This document shows positions 33,172-41,976 of a DNA stretch of 64,000 nucleotides, in pieces. The stretch comes from Ruegeria halocynthiae (lineage in GTDB: Bacteria; Pseudomonadota; Alphaproteobacteria; Rhodobacterales; Rhodobacteraceae). The stretch is from the NCBI RefSeq assembly GCF_000743705.1, contig NZ_JQEZ01000001.1, forward strand, positions 69,525-133,524, written 5' to 3'. The notes under the pieces were generated by a model. That model was not told the DNA's origin, made no database searches, and saw only the letters and a program-made list of their open reading frames with translations. The position numbers and the translations under genes are program-made. Each line of letters begins with the position of its first letter. The first letter of the stretch is position 1.

Positions 33172-33890
33172 ACAAGACCTGATCCAACAGGTCGTACATG
33201 ACAGAGGGGGCGTTAGCCGAGATGCTGGGCGTATCAACCCAGACCATCCGACGCGATCTGGATACTCTGTGCAATGAAGATGACCTGCGCCGCTCTCATG
33301 GTCGGGTCGAGCTGACCGAAGACCGCTGGAACAAACCGTTTGATCAGCGCGCCGGAACCAATCTGATAGGCAAGCGCGCCATCGCTGAAATTGCGGCGGC
33401 GCAAATCCCCGACGAGGCCACCCTGTTCATTTCGATCGGGTCAACCACCCTTAGCGTTGCGCGTGCCCTGCAGCACCGGCGCGAGTAGACGGTCATCACG
33501 AACAACCTCAGCGCCGCCATGGTGCTGAGTGAGAAAGTGTCGAACCGGATCATCATCCCGGGCGGTGAAATCCGCCTGCCCGACCGCGATTTTGTCGGTA
33601 ATGAAGTCGTGGAATTCTTTGCCCGCTATCGCGCCGAATACGCGATCTTCGGAACCGCAGGGATCGACCACGGCGGTGCCAGAATTTCATCAGGCCCAAG
33701 TTCGGGCGACCGAGCAGATGCGCAGCAACGCGCGGAAATCCATTCTGGTGATTCACCACAGCAAATTCGGACGCCACGCGCCAGCGGCAGGCGCGGATTT
33801 GTCGGGTATCGACCAGGTGGTTTGCGATCGCTTGCCCCAGGGCGCATTTTCCGACCTCGTCAAAGGGTTGGGCAACCGCATCGTCTGTGC

Positions 33891-34524
33891 GGAAAAGGTC
33901 GACAAGATTCTGGCCGGTTATGGGACCGTCGGCAATGATACACCGATCAATGCAGCCTATCCGCTGTTCGAACCCATCGCACAGCGCAGTTATGACCCGG
34001 ACAAGGCCCGGCATCACTTTGGCAAATCCGGCTATGATGGCGATATTGTTCTGCGAGTGTCAGATGCGGCCTTTCCCGGGGCTACGGATGCCGCCGCACT
34101 GTTTCAGCAATCTGCCAAGGCTGCGGGGATCGACCTGCAGATCGTCAGCTCTCCGGCGGATGGGTATTGGGAAGAGGTTTGGAATGTGCAACCCTTCAGC
34201 GCCGCTTACTGGCTGGGCACCCCAACGCAGAACCAGACTTTTACCCTGACCTACATGTCGACGTCGAACTGGAACGACAGCCGCTTTCAGAACCCCCGGT
34301 TCGACCAGTTGATCACCGAAGCTGCGGGCACTCTGGACCAGCAAAAACGGCAAGAGATGTATCACGAGGCAGCCTTTCTGGTTCACGGCGAAGGCGGGCT
34401 GATAAATCCGATGTTCAACAACTTTATTGACGGATACCGCGACGACATGATCGCTGGCTGGGTCGATCATCCCGCCGGAGAGATGATGTGGAGCCGCGCC
34501 GCTGTCAATTGTTGGCAGATCTGA
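33891..34524 (+). pseudogene. C-terminal fragment of a dipeptide/oligopeptide-binding protein fused to the DeoR remnant
   Basis: From about VDKILAGYGTVGNDTPIN the frame reads as the C-terminal third of an SBP_bac_5 peptide-binding protein (YDPDKARHHFGKSGYDG; FSAAYWLGTPTQNQTFTL; GEGGLINPMFNNFIDGYRDD). The N-terminal two thirds and signal peptide are missing, and the preceding codons belong to the DeoR pseudogene. A deletion apparently joined the two genes in frame. No transporter genes remain beside it. Confidence 0.75.
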
Positions 34525-34663
34525 ACATCTGATCATTGGCGAAAGGCAAGCTGAGCCCTGAGTTTCCCCCAGCCGCGGGGAAGCTTTAGCGCCTGTTTGG
34601 CAATCCGACGCGGCCGGCTTGCCATGTTCCTTAACTCCGCAAGCTCTGATGGCGTCTGGTTTC

Positions 34664-35572
34664 TCAATCAGCCGTGAAGTTCCGGGACAACTCATCCCAG
34701 AAAAGATCAAGCATCGGAAACTGCGACCCTTTGCGCCGCGCTGCGCAAATGTTCCAGGTCATTGTTTCCCGAGTTCTGATTTCCTTCAGCAAACCAAGAT
34801 CGCGGTGTTGGGCGAAATCCTCGCGCATACCGGCGCAGATCAGGTCCGACCGGCAGGTCAGGTCGCTCAGAAAGGCGAAATCATCACTTTCAACCTGCGG
34901 CAGGCGATCGACAATCTGCCAGGCCTCTTCGTCATCGCCCAGGATCTTTGCAATCGCTATGCGCCAGTGTCGATGAAGATGGGCGGTTACAAAAGGCTGG
35001 CGGAAAACCTCGGCGACATCCACGCGGGCTTGCTGATGAATGGGATGTTTCGGTCGCGCCCAAAACGACACCGGTTCTTTGCGCAGCACAAGGATATCAA
35101 GATCGCTCAGGTCCGGGGTGTGGGTCAGATCGCAGATCGCTACATCAAGGGCTCCGATCCTGAGCTGCTCCAGCGGCTCTTTTGTGGCGCGCACTTGGAC
35201 ATAAGCGCGCAAATCGGGACTTTGCTGCAGGCAATCGGCCAACAGGGGTGCAACAATCGTACGCGTGGTCAGGGGGCCGCAACCGATGTTCAGATGTTCG
35301 GGACCATTTGAGCGCAGCCGCGCGACACTTGCCTCAAACCGGGTGCCCGCGTCATGCAGATCGTCGATCATGTTCAGAAACGACCGGCCCGCCGGGGTCA
35401 GGAAAGCACCGCTGCCGTTCCGCTCGAAGATTGTGCGCCCGACATAGGTTTCCGCTGCGCTGATATAGCGGGAAAAACTTGCCGCCGAGGTGCCCATCAC
35501 TTCGGCCGAAATCCTGAAACTGTTGTGCGCAGCCAAGGTGCGAACTGCCAGAATGACCTTTTTGTCCAGCAC
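34664..35572 (-). CDS. LysR-family transcriptional regulator
   Basis: The 302-residue protein has an N-terminal LysR-type HTH (VRTLAAHNSFRISAEVMGTS; ASFSRYISAAETYVGRTIFE) and an effector domain (HLNIGCGPLTTRTIVAPLLA; DVAICDLTHTPDLSD). The apparent start is a GTG. The gene ends about 140 bp from the decayed locus. Its target is not clear; the sulfatase gene lies upstream on the same strand after a 570-bp gap. Confidence 0.87.
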   Translation of the reverse strand: MLDKKVILAVRTLAAHNSFRISAEVMGTSAASFSRYISAAETYVGRTIFERNGSGAFLTPAGRSFLNMIDDLHDAGTRFEASVARLRSNGPEHLNIGCGPLTTRTIVAPLLADCLQQSPDLRAYVQVRATKEPLEQLRIGALDVAICDLTHTPDLSDLDILVLRKEPVSFWARPKHPIHQQARVDVAEVFRQPFVTAHLHRHWRIAIAKILGDDEEAWQIVDRLPQVESDDFAFLSDLTCRSDLICAGMREDFAQHRDLGLLKEIRTRETMTWNICAARRKGSQFPMLDLFWDELSRNFTAD

Positions 35573-36101
35573 CCAAGCACCCCGGTTTCAGTTTGCGGTC
35601 CGCGCTTTCCATAGTCTGAAAGCAGCACCCAGAGAAGTAGTTTGGGCTAGCGGGATTAGCAACATGAAGTTGAGCGCGGAGCAGTATGCTCCCTAATTTC
35701 GACACATCAAATAAGTGCTGAAGGTGGCCTGGTCATGTATTTTTCGAACACCCTGAATGGTCGCGTACACGCGGTTTGGCAGGTGTTTTGTCAATGCCGG
35801 AAAACGCCGATCAGGCACCCTTGAACCGACGGCCACCCCCGCCATGTGCCGGTCTCTTTTGCGGGTTCCGAATGTACGAATTCACTCTGACATCCCGCCG
35901 TTGTCTGTTGTGGATATCCAGACCAGATTTGAAAATGTGGTCGGAACACTGTCAGTCCCGACCAACGCGATCAGACTCATGGGTCCGGGCAACAACAGCA
36001 GCCTCTGCCAGCAAAACCTCATATGTTCCGGCTGCACGCGCTCTGACAATCTCAGTTATTAATGCGGCAGGATGATCACAGTCGCCTGCCCGAACCAAAC
36101 G
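35573..36101. other. Intergenic region without a convincing gene
   Basis: Short open frames exist on both strands (a 101-codon plus-strand frame and a 60-codon minus-strand frame), but neither has a good ribosome-binding site or a recognisable family. It may contain gene debris and the lysR promoter. Confidence 0.5.
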
Positions 36102-36134
36102 AAAATTGCGCCGCCTCACAAAGAGGCGGCGCAA
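36102..36134 (-). terminator. Intrinsic terminator of the sulfatase gene
   Basis: A perfect 12-bp stem (TTGCGCCGCCTC/GAGGCGGCGCAA) with a five-base loop is followed, in the minus-strand sense, by TTTTC. It starts about 10 bp after the arylsulfatase stop. Confidence 0.85.
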
Positions 36135-36144
36135 CTGCGCAGTG

Positions 36145-37884
36145 TCAGTGACCGTTCCCGCGCTTGGCGTTTATGACGGTCTGTTCCAACGGGTTATACC
36201 CATCGGGAACCGGAACCAGGTTCACGTCCTTGGCATAGCTTTCGTAGAACGCCCGCATCTCGGCCACACGCTCGGGCATTTCGGACGCCAGATTGTGAAG
36301 CTCGGACGGGTCGGTCTCGATGTCGTACAACTCCCACGCGCCAGTGCCTTTCGGGGGTAGGTTCTGCATCAGCTTGAACCGGCCTTGGAACACCGCCGAC
36401 GATCCGGCCAGTTCATAGCCAACAGGGTTGGCATCATCCCGAACCGTCTGGATTTTACCTTCGAGGACGGGCAGCATGCTGATACCATCAGGCGTATAGA
36501 TTTCACGCCCGTCATAGACCGAATCCGGGGTTTCCACACCGGCGACCTCCAACAGGGTTGGAACGATGTCACGGACAAAGGCGAACTTGTCGATTTGCGT
36601 GCCGGGTTCCACCACGCCGGGGAAACGCACGATCAGTGGCACCCGCAATCCGCCTTCGGTGGAAAACGTCTTGAAGTAGCTGCCGGGAACCGCCGCGGCA
36701 GCAGCCCAGCCGGGTCCGTAATCGGCATAGACGCCTTTTTGACCCATATCCGAGAAGTCGCCTTTGAAATCTTCCATATAGACCTTGTCGTAATTGGCCT
36801 TGTACCAATCGCGATATGCCTCAGAAAGGGGCAGTTGGTTCGGATCCGGGCCATTGTCGGCAAGGAAGATCACGACCGTATTGTCGGCAATGCCTTTTTC
36901 GTCAAGATAGGACAGCAACCTGCCGATATTGACGTCCATGTTGTCGAGCATCCCCGCGTAGGTCTGCATCCGCCGCGCGTTGAACGCCTGTTCTTCCTCG
37001 GACAGCTTTTCCCAATCCGGCATACGCCACGGTTCATAGGATGTTTTGGCGAATTCAGGGTCCAGCTTCACGTCGGGCGAGATCAGGCCCAGCTCTTTCT
37101 GCCGCTCAAGACGGGAAACCCGGAGCGCCTCGAACCCCTCATCATAGACGCCGTCATATTTGTCGATGAATTCCTTGGGGGCCTGATGCGGGTAATGCAC
37201 AGCCTGATATCCAACCCAGGCAAGGAAGGGTTTGCCGTCATCCAGATTGCTGTCGATATAGTCGATCATCTGCTGGGTGTAGAAATCAGACGAGAAGTAT
37301 TCGTCGGTGGGCAGGCTGACAAGTTTGTCGTCTTCGTAGTAATGCACCCGCTCATAGAACGGCGCATAGGGTTGCTCGACCCAATTGTCGGCACCGCTTT
37401 CGCCCAGCATAAAGGATTTCTCGAACCCTCGGGCATGGGCAATGGTTTCGGGCTCGTGTCCAAGATGCCATTTGCCGGTCATATAGGTGTGATATCCGGC
37501 ATCGCGCAGCAACCGTGGCAGCGCAACAACCTTGTCGTTCAGGTGCCCCTCATACCCTGGTTTGCCGAACTGGTTGTCGGCCTGGATTTCCAACATGTTC
37601 CCCAGCCCCGCAAGGTGGTTGTCGACGCCACTGATCAGCATTGTGCGCGTCGGTGAACAGGATGCGCCCACGTGGAAGTTGGTGAACAACATGCCCTGGT
37701 CGGCCAGTTGATCGATGGTAGGCGTTTCAATCTCGCTGCCAAAAGCGCCGACATCCGAAAACCCCATGTCATCCGCGATGAGTATCAGGATGTTGGGTCG
37801 ATTGTCGTCCCCGTCAGCGGCAACAGCAGCCGTCGACAGCGCGACCGAACCAACAAGTGCAAAAAGTGACTTTAGCGGAACCAT
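36145..37884 (-). CDS. Secreted arylsulfatase (formylglycine-type sulfatase)
   Basis: The 579-residue protein has a Sec signal peptide (SLFALVGSVALSTAAVAADG) and the sulfatase fold: NILILIADDMGFSDVGAFG with metal Asp38/Asp39, and CSPTR at 76-80, whose Cys is the formylglycine precursor. TGKWHLGHE, FLADNGPDP and the C-terminal ELYDIETDPSELHNLA also fit. It cleaves sulfate esters, probably from sulfated algal polysaccharides or aryl sulfates, in the periplasm. GGAGG four to five bases before 37884 sets the start rather than the ATG at 37902. A maturase gene for formylglycine is not in the window. Confidence 0.94.
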   Translation of the reverse strand: MVPLKSLFALVGSVALSTAAVAADGDDNRPNILILIADDMGFSDVGAFGSEIETPTIDQLADQGMLFTNFHVGASCSPTRTMLISGVDNHLAGLGNMLEIQADNQFGKPGYEGHLNDKVVALPRLLRDAGYHTYMTGKWHLGHEPETIAHARGFEKSFMLGESGADNWVEQPYAPFYERVHYYEDDKLVSLPTDEYFSSDFYTQQMIDYIDSNLDDGKPFLAWVGYQAVHYPHQAPKEFIDKYDGVYDEGFEALRVSRLERQKELGLISPDVKLDPEFAKTSYEPWRMPDWEKLSEEEQAFNARRMQTYAGMLDNMDVNIGRLLSYLDEKGIADNTVVIFLADNGPDPNQLPLSEAYRDWYKANYDKVYMEDFKGDFSDMGQKGVYADYGPGWAAAAAVPGSYFKTFSTEGGLRVPLIVRFPGVVEPGTQIDKFAFVRDIVPTLLEVAGVETPDSVYDGREIYTPDGISMLPVLEGKIQTVRDDANPVGYELAGSSAVFQGRFKLMQNLPPKGTGAWELYDIETDPSELHNLASEMPERVAEMRAFYESYAKDVNLVPVPDGYNPLEQTVINAKRGNGH

Positions 37885-38364
37885 AGGTCCTCCGTTCAGC
37901 ATGGTTTGACAGGCGGGATGCCCGTTAGGTTACTTGTCTCAGCAAAACCCGGATCGAGCTACTGGAGGACACAAGCGTTTCACTATCCGGTTTGATCCTT
38001 CCGAAAATTGCAGCAACGAGTGAAACAGCTTGACGCAATGATAGCAGGCGCTGAGGCCCCGCTGGGGGAGTTGTGGGCTTTGGGCGCAGAATCCCTGACG
38101 ATGGAAACCCGAGATGATTGGGAAGCCCAATGACAGGCCGACGTCGGTGATGCCTAAAAGATCACCCGAACCCTCGTGGCTTCAAAGATGACAATCTACC
38201 GAGCACTTTCTGGTGAACGAGCAGGCTATGATGGCAATTGCCGCAAAATTGCCATTAAAATCCAATTTACTATTCCTGTATACGCAGGACAAACTTTGGT
38301 TTGAAAAGACCAGCTTATATGGTTTTAGTACGGTCGAAGAATTTCGGGGTTGATCAGTAGTCAA
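37885..38364. other. Intergenic region with a possible recombinase HTH remnant
   Basis: Around 38155-38210 a plus-strand frame reads KITRTLVASKMTIYRALSG, resembling the C-terminal HTH of serine resolvases. In-frame stops lie just upstream and no catalytic domain is recognisable. Otherwise this 480-bp stretch holds only the sulfatase promoter region and no convincing gene. Confidence 0.3.
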
Positions 38365-39501
38365 ATGGCAAACTTCAGCATAAGCGGCGGTGGTTCCACC
38401 ACGTTCACCGATACGACGCCCGGTGGTGGTCTCGTTATTGATTTCGATACGCTGGACAACAGCTTCAGCGTTCAAGTCAATGGTGTTGATCTTTTTATTG
38501 GGGGTCCGGCGGGCGCACCAAATGAGGTTGAGTTCCAGCAAAACGCCACCGCGGGTCAAACCATTCGATTTGCCGATGGCGACCGTTACGGGGCTGACAC
38601 ACCCGAAGTCTGGCAGCTTGGAAACACCAATGGTGAGCCGGTCGTCCGCCTGGAGATAAACCCCGACGGAACTGTCACATTGTTTGGCGTGAAATCGCAA
38701 GATGGGCCGCTTGAGCCTTTACAACTTTTCAATGGTATGACGGTCAACCCGGCGGCGGTTCCAGATGCTTGGAACGACAATGGTCCCAATACCATTGTCG
38801 TGGATCAGATTGTGACCGGACCCACGGTCGCAGATGGAGAGTTTGTCGACGTACCCTGCTTTGCCGCCGGAACACTGATCGAGACCGCGCAGGGCCCTGT
38901 ATGCGTTGAAGACTTACAGGTTACGGATCAAATCCTTACCTACGACAATGGCTATAAGCCCATTTGCTGGATCGGCTCTCGCAGTTTGAGCCGTGCTGAA
39001 CTTGACGCGCATCCACGGCTGAAACCTATCCTGATCCGGGCGGACGCCTTGGGGGCGGGTTACCCCAAGCAAGACCTGATCGTATCGCCTCAGCATCGTA
39101 TCCTGGTGTCTTCAGCGGTTGCGATGCGCATGTTTGATTGCGAGGACGTTCTGATCCCGGCGAAAAAACTCCTTTCGCTGGATGGCGTCGAGGTTCTGCA
39201 GGATACGTTTGACGGTATAGAGTATTTCCATCTGTTGCTGGACGCCCATGAGATCATCTGGTCCAACGGGGCACCAACAGAAAGCCTCTTTATTGGCCCC
39301 GAAGCTCTCAAGGCGGTGTCGGAAGAGGCGCAGCAGGAGATTAAAGACCTGTTTCCAGAGTGCTTTGAGCCGCATTTCAAGGCCCCCTCTGCGCGGTATG
39401 TCCCACAAAAGGGCAAGCTCATGCAAAAGCTTGTCCAACGGCATCAGGCTAATCATAAACCTCTGTTCGGCGGATCAACGGGGCCGAATTCAACTGTTTG
39501 A
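38365..39501 (+). CDS. Hint-domain (Hedgehog/intein-like) protein
   Basis: The 378-residue protein has a beta-rich N-terminal half (about 1-150, MANFSISGGGSTTF) and a Hint domain starting at the catalytic-type Cys165 (PCFAAGTLIETAQGPVCVED) with the later block LIVSPQHRILV. Hint domains of this kind are common in roseobacters and may self-cleave or ligate. The N-terminal region lacks a Sec signal, so export may be type I-like. No operon partner is evident. The start at 38365 is chosen over a frame opening at 38350. Confidence 0.87.
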   Translation: MANFSISGGGSTTFTDTTPGGGLVIDFDTLDNSFSVQVNGVDLFIGGPAGAPNEVEFQQNATAGQTIRFADGDRYGADTPEVWQLGNTNGEPVVRLEINPDGTVTLFGVKSQDGPLEPLQLFNGMTVNPAAVPDAWNDNGPNTIVVDQIVTGPTVADGEFVDVPCFAAGTLIETAQGPVCVEDLQVTDQILTYDNGYKPICWIGSRSLSRAELDAHPRLKPILIRADALGAGYPKQDLIVSPQHRILVSSAVAMRMFDCEDVLIPAKKLLSLDGVEVLQDTFDGIEYFHLLLDAHEIIWSNGAPTESLFIGPEALKAVSEEAQQEIKDLFPECFEPHFKAPSARYVPQKGKLMQKLVQRHQANHKPLFGGSTGPNSTV

Positions 39502-39825
39502 TCTCGCCGCATCCCGCGCTTCACCATGTCTTTTACCCAACTTCCACGGCAAGAAAGTCGGAAAGAAGAGCCTGTCTGGTGAATGAACACGAGCGACGGC
39601 GACAAACGAGGCATAGGGTCTGCCTCGGAAAGCCCGGTCGTTTTCGAGCGTATCGTGGTCTAATCGAGCATTTGACGTCGCGCAAATTTAGATACTCGCG
39701 AAAACTTCACACCAGACCCACATAATAATCTATGAATTTAAGACCTTTTTTGCACCTGCTGGATGCAGTAAGCCTGCTTGCAATACCCACAAAGCACTTT
39801 GTGTCACGAAACAAGGACAATCACT

Positions 39826-40077
39826 TTGGATACGAGAGATAACGAAGACATCGCAGCCGCCAGATACGCTGCCGTGATGGAACACCTTTCAAGTTTTGAT
39901 CATACCCCAACCAATTCGCCTGCAAACGAATTGCCTGCAAAGTTGATCCTGAAACAGGCACGTATCCACCAAAAGCGCGAGGTGCGCCGTGCCCGGATGA
40001 TCAAATGGTTTGGTCGCGAAAACGCCCAAAAGATCAGGGAAACGCATCGCAAGCTAAAACAGAGCCTAAAGTTTTAA
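39826..40077 (+). CDS. Small basic hypothetical protein
   Basis: From a TTG at 39826, eight bases after AAGGA, the frame encodes 83 residues (LDTRDNEDIAAARYAAVM ... REVRRARMIKWFGRENAQK) with an acidic N-terminus and strongly basic helical C-terminus. A longer frame to 39778 lacks a ribosome-binding site. No family is recognised; the basic tail could bind nucleic acid. The 320 bp before it hold no other gene. Confidence 0.5.
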   Translation: MDTRDNEDIAAARYAAVMEHLSSFDHTPTNSPANELPAKLILKQARIHQKREVRRARMIKWFGRENAQKIRETHRKLKQSLKF

Positions 40078-40116
40078 AAACCGTTGTGGCCCTGTGGCCT
40101 TATTAACCTAGCACGC

Positions 40117-41112
40117 CTACACCAAGCCGCGCGACAATAGATCATGTATGTGCAAGATACCCTTGGGGCACTTGTCCTCACATAGGAACACGGAAGGAAC
40201 GCGTTTTTCCGACATTGTACGTGCCACGACGCTCAAGGGTTCGTTCGGGTTCAACATCAGCGGATCTGCGGACATCATACAGTCCACCGGCGTTTCTTGG
40301 CTGACAGCAGACATGTGACGACGCAAATCACCATCGGTAAAAATTCCGATCAATGAACCGTCAGTGTCGCAAACACCCACACACCCTAGACGCTTGCTGG
40401 ACATTTCCAACAGGGTCTCCATCAAGGAAGTACCCTTAGTCACCAGCGGAAGTGCGTCGCCAGTATGCATTATGTCACGCGCCAGTGTCAGAAGCTGGCC
40501 AAGCTTCCCGCCCGGATGATAGACATGAAACCCATCGGCGGTGAAGCCCGTTGCCGTCATCGTTGCCACAGCAAGCGCATCCCCAAGCGCCAGCGTCAAC
40601 GTCGTCGATGTGGTCGGAGCCAGCCCAAGTGGGCACGCTTCTTCGGCTTCCGGCAGCAGAAGTGTATAGGTCGATTGCTGCGCCAACGTCCCTGTCTGTC
40701 TGGCAGTTATCCCAATAATGGGGATGCCGAACCTCTGACAATACGAAAGCGTATGGAACAGCTCTTGCGACTCGCCCGAATTTGAAATCGCGATGACGAC
40801 GTCTTCTTTGGTGATCAATCCAAGATCGCCATGATTGGCCTCTGCGGCGTGCAGAAAATAGGATGGGCGCCCAGTTGAAGAAAACGTCGCGGACATTTTG
40901 CGCCCAATGTGCCCGGACTTTCCGATACCGGTGACCACGATCCGACCCCGGCAGCTTACCAATAGCTTTATCGCATCTGTAAACGCCGTATCCGTCAGTG
41001 TCGTCTGTCGGAGTTTCTGCAAACCAGCAATCTCAGTTTCCAACACGGCATCCGCAACAGTTGCTGGGCTGTTTTTCGACGTTAGGGTTTTCAAACTATT
41101 TTCGGTCATCAT
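40117..41112 (-). CDS. SIS-CBS sugar-phosphate isomerase (KdsD/GutQ-like arabinose 5-phosphate isomerase)
   Basis: The 331-residue protein combines a SIS domain (about 45-180: GRIVVTGIGKSGHIGRKMSA; HAAEANHGDLGLITKEDVVI; SNSGESQELFHTL) with two CBS motifs at the C-terminus (DIMHTGDALPLVTKGTSLME; GIFTDGDLRRHM). This is the layout of KdsD/GutQ enzymes that interconvert ribulose 5-phosphate and arabinose 5-phosphate, the first step to Kdo. It is the last of six minus-strand genes and starts four bases after the HAD-CBS stop. In this cluster it may feed a dedicated surface-sugar pathway. Confidence 0.9.
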   Translation of the reverse strand: MMTENSLKTLTSKNSPATVADAVLETEIAGLQKLRQTTLTDTAFTDAIKLLVSCRGRIVVTGIGKSGHIGRKMSATFSSTGRPSYFLHAAEANHGDLGLITKEDVVIAISNSGESQELFHTLSYCQRFGIPIIGITARQTGTLAQQSTYTLLLPEAEEACPLGLAPTTSTTLTLALGDALAVATMTATGFTADGFHVYHPGGKLGQLLTLARDIMHTGDALPLVTKGTSLMETLLEMSSKRLGCVGVCDTDGSLIGIFTDGDLRRHMSAVSQETPVDCMMSADPLMLNPNEPLSVVARTMSEKRVPSVFLCEDKCPKGILHIHDLLSRGLV

Positions 41113-41115
41113 TCT

Positions 41116-41976
41116 TTATCCGGAAAACGGGTAGGACGTGGGGGACCCATCGGCAACTTCCGCCAGGATCAGACCCAAAATATTGTGCAATGTAATCACA
41201 CCTAGAACATTACCCGCGTCGTTAACTACAGGAAGGCAGCTGATCTTTCGCTGTCCCTTCTCCATCTTTGTAAGCGCGTCCCACAAGGTTTCATTCTCGT
41301 GGCATGTGATGGGATCGACTGTCGCAAACTTGGACGCCAGCAGCGAAAACAGACTGAGCGGCCCAAACTTGGAAAATGCCCGGCGTGCGTCTCCGTCGCT
41401 GGCCACAGCGACCAGTTTATCGGCGTCGTCCACCAGCATCACGATACCATAATTGCGCTCCATCAAGGCTTTCGAAACGTCCATATAGGTTATTTGTTTC
41501 AGCCCGAATACAGCCCCATCTTTGGTTTCTACATAATCTGCAACACGCTTTGTCCGCAGATGTCTTTCGAAACGCGACATCTGGGTGTCACTGTCCTCGG
41601 CCAGATCGTCGGCGAGACAGGGCTCAATATCGTGGAGGCCGTGATCACGGGGCACATTCACCGCAATAGCGCAGGCGAGGCCCTTTGGTTTCAAGTCGTT
41701 GACCACAATCCGCTCACCGGGTGGCAGATCAAAGATTACCTGATCATACCGCAATCCGTGGGAGTCAAGATAGGCCAGGGTTTCTTCCTGTTCCTGCGCG
41801 GTGCGGGCCGAGCACAAGATGATGGTATCGGTTTCCGGAATTTTCGCCCAAAACTCAGCAACCCCAGCGAGCAGGCGGTCACCGCCATTCTTATGTCCGT
41901 TATGAACGACAATGGTTCCATCCACATCAATGAACCATGTGTGATCGAGCATGCTTAATTTCAGCTTTGCTTTCAT
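41116..41976 (-). CDS. HAD phosphatase-like domain fused to CBS pair
   Basis: The N-terminal half has a HAD motif I (WFIDVDGTIVVHNG, Asp17 and Asp19), motif II-like TIILCSART and an acidic motif near VVNDLKPKGL. The C-terminal half (about 150-272) is a CBS pair (YMDVSKALMERNYGIVML; DALTKMEKGQRKISCLPV; LGVITLHNILGL). Start 41976 overlaps the upstream stop as ATGA. HAD-CBS fusions are rare in my knowledge. Together with the neighbouring SIS-CBS isomerase, it suggests that both enzymes are tuned by the same nucleotide. It probably dephosphorylates a sugar phosphate intermediate. Confidence 0.8.
   Translation of the reverse strand: MKAKLKLSMLDHTWFIDVDGTIVVHNGHKNGGDRLLAGVAEFWAKIPETDTIILCSARTAQEQEETLAYLDSHGLRYDQVIFDLPPGERIVVNDLKPKGLACAIAVNVPRDHGLHDIEPCLADDLAEDSDTQMSRFERHLRTKRVADYVETKDGAVFGLKQITYMDVSKALMERNYGIVMLVDDADKLVAVASDGDARRAFSKFGPLSLFSLLASKFATVDPITCHENETLWDALTKMEKGQRKISCLPVVNDAGNVLGVITLHNILGLILAEVADGSPTSYPFSG

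Larger units (their letters stand above)
31887..33890 (+). pseudogene. DeoR/GlpR-family regulator pseudogene interrupted by an IS element
   Basis: The first nine codons (MASKEIKRR, 31887-31913) stop exactly at the left end of the IS3 element. The gene resumes at 33173 as QDLIQQV, giving a good DeoR start when joined. It then has a frameshift near 33195-33205 before MTEGALAEMLGVSTQTIRRD, an in-frame TAG at 33486-33488 and another frameshift near 33680. The sugar-phosphate-binding half is still readable (RIIIPGGEIRLPDRDFVGNE; SILVIHHSKFGRHAPAAGAD; DQVVCDRLPQG). The reading frame then fuses to a binding-protein fragment. It is clearly non-functional as a regulator. Confidence 0.82.

Noticed and set aside
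35757-36062. 101-codon plus-strand frame between lysR and the sulfatase
   Set aside because: No ribosome-binding site, odd composition and no recognisable family.
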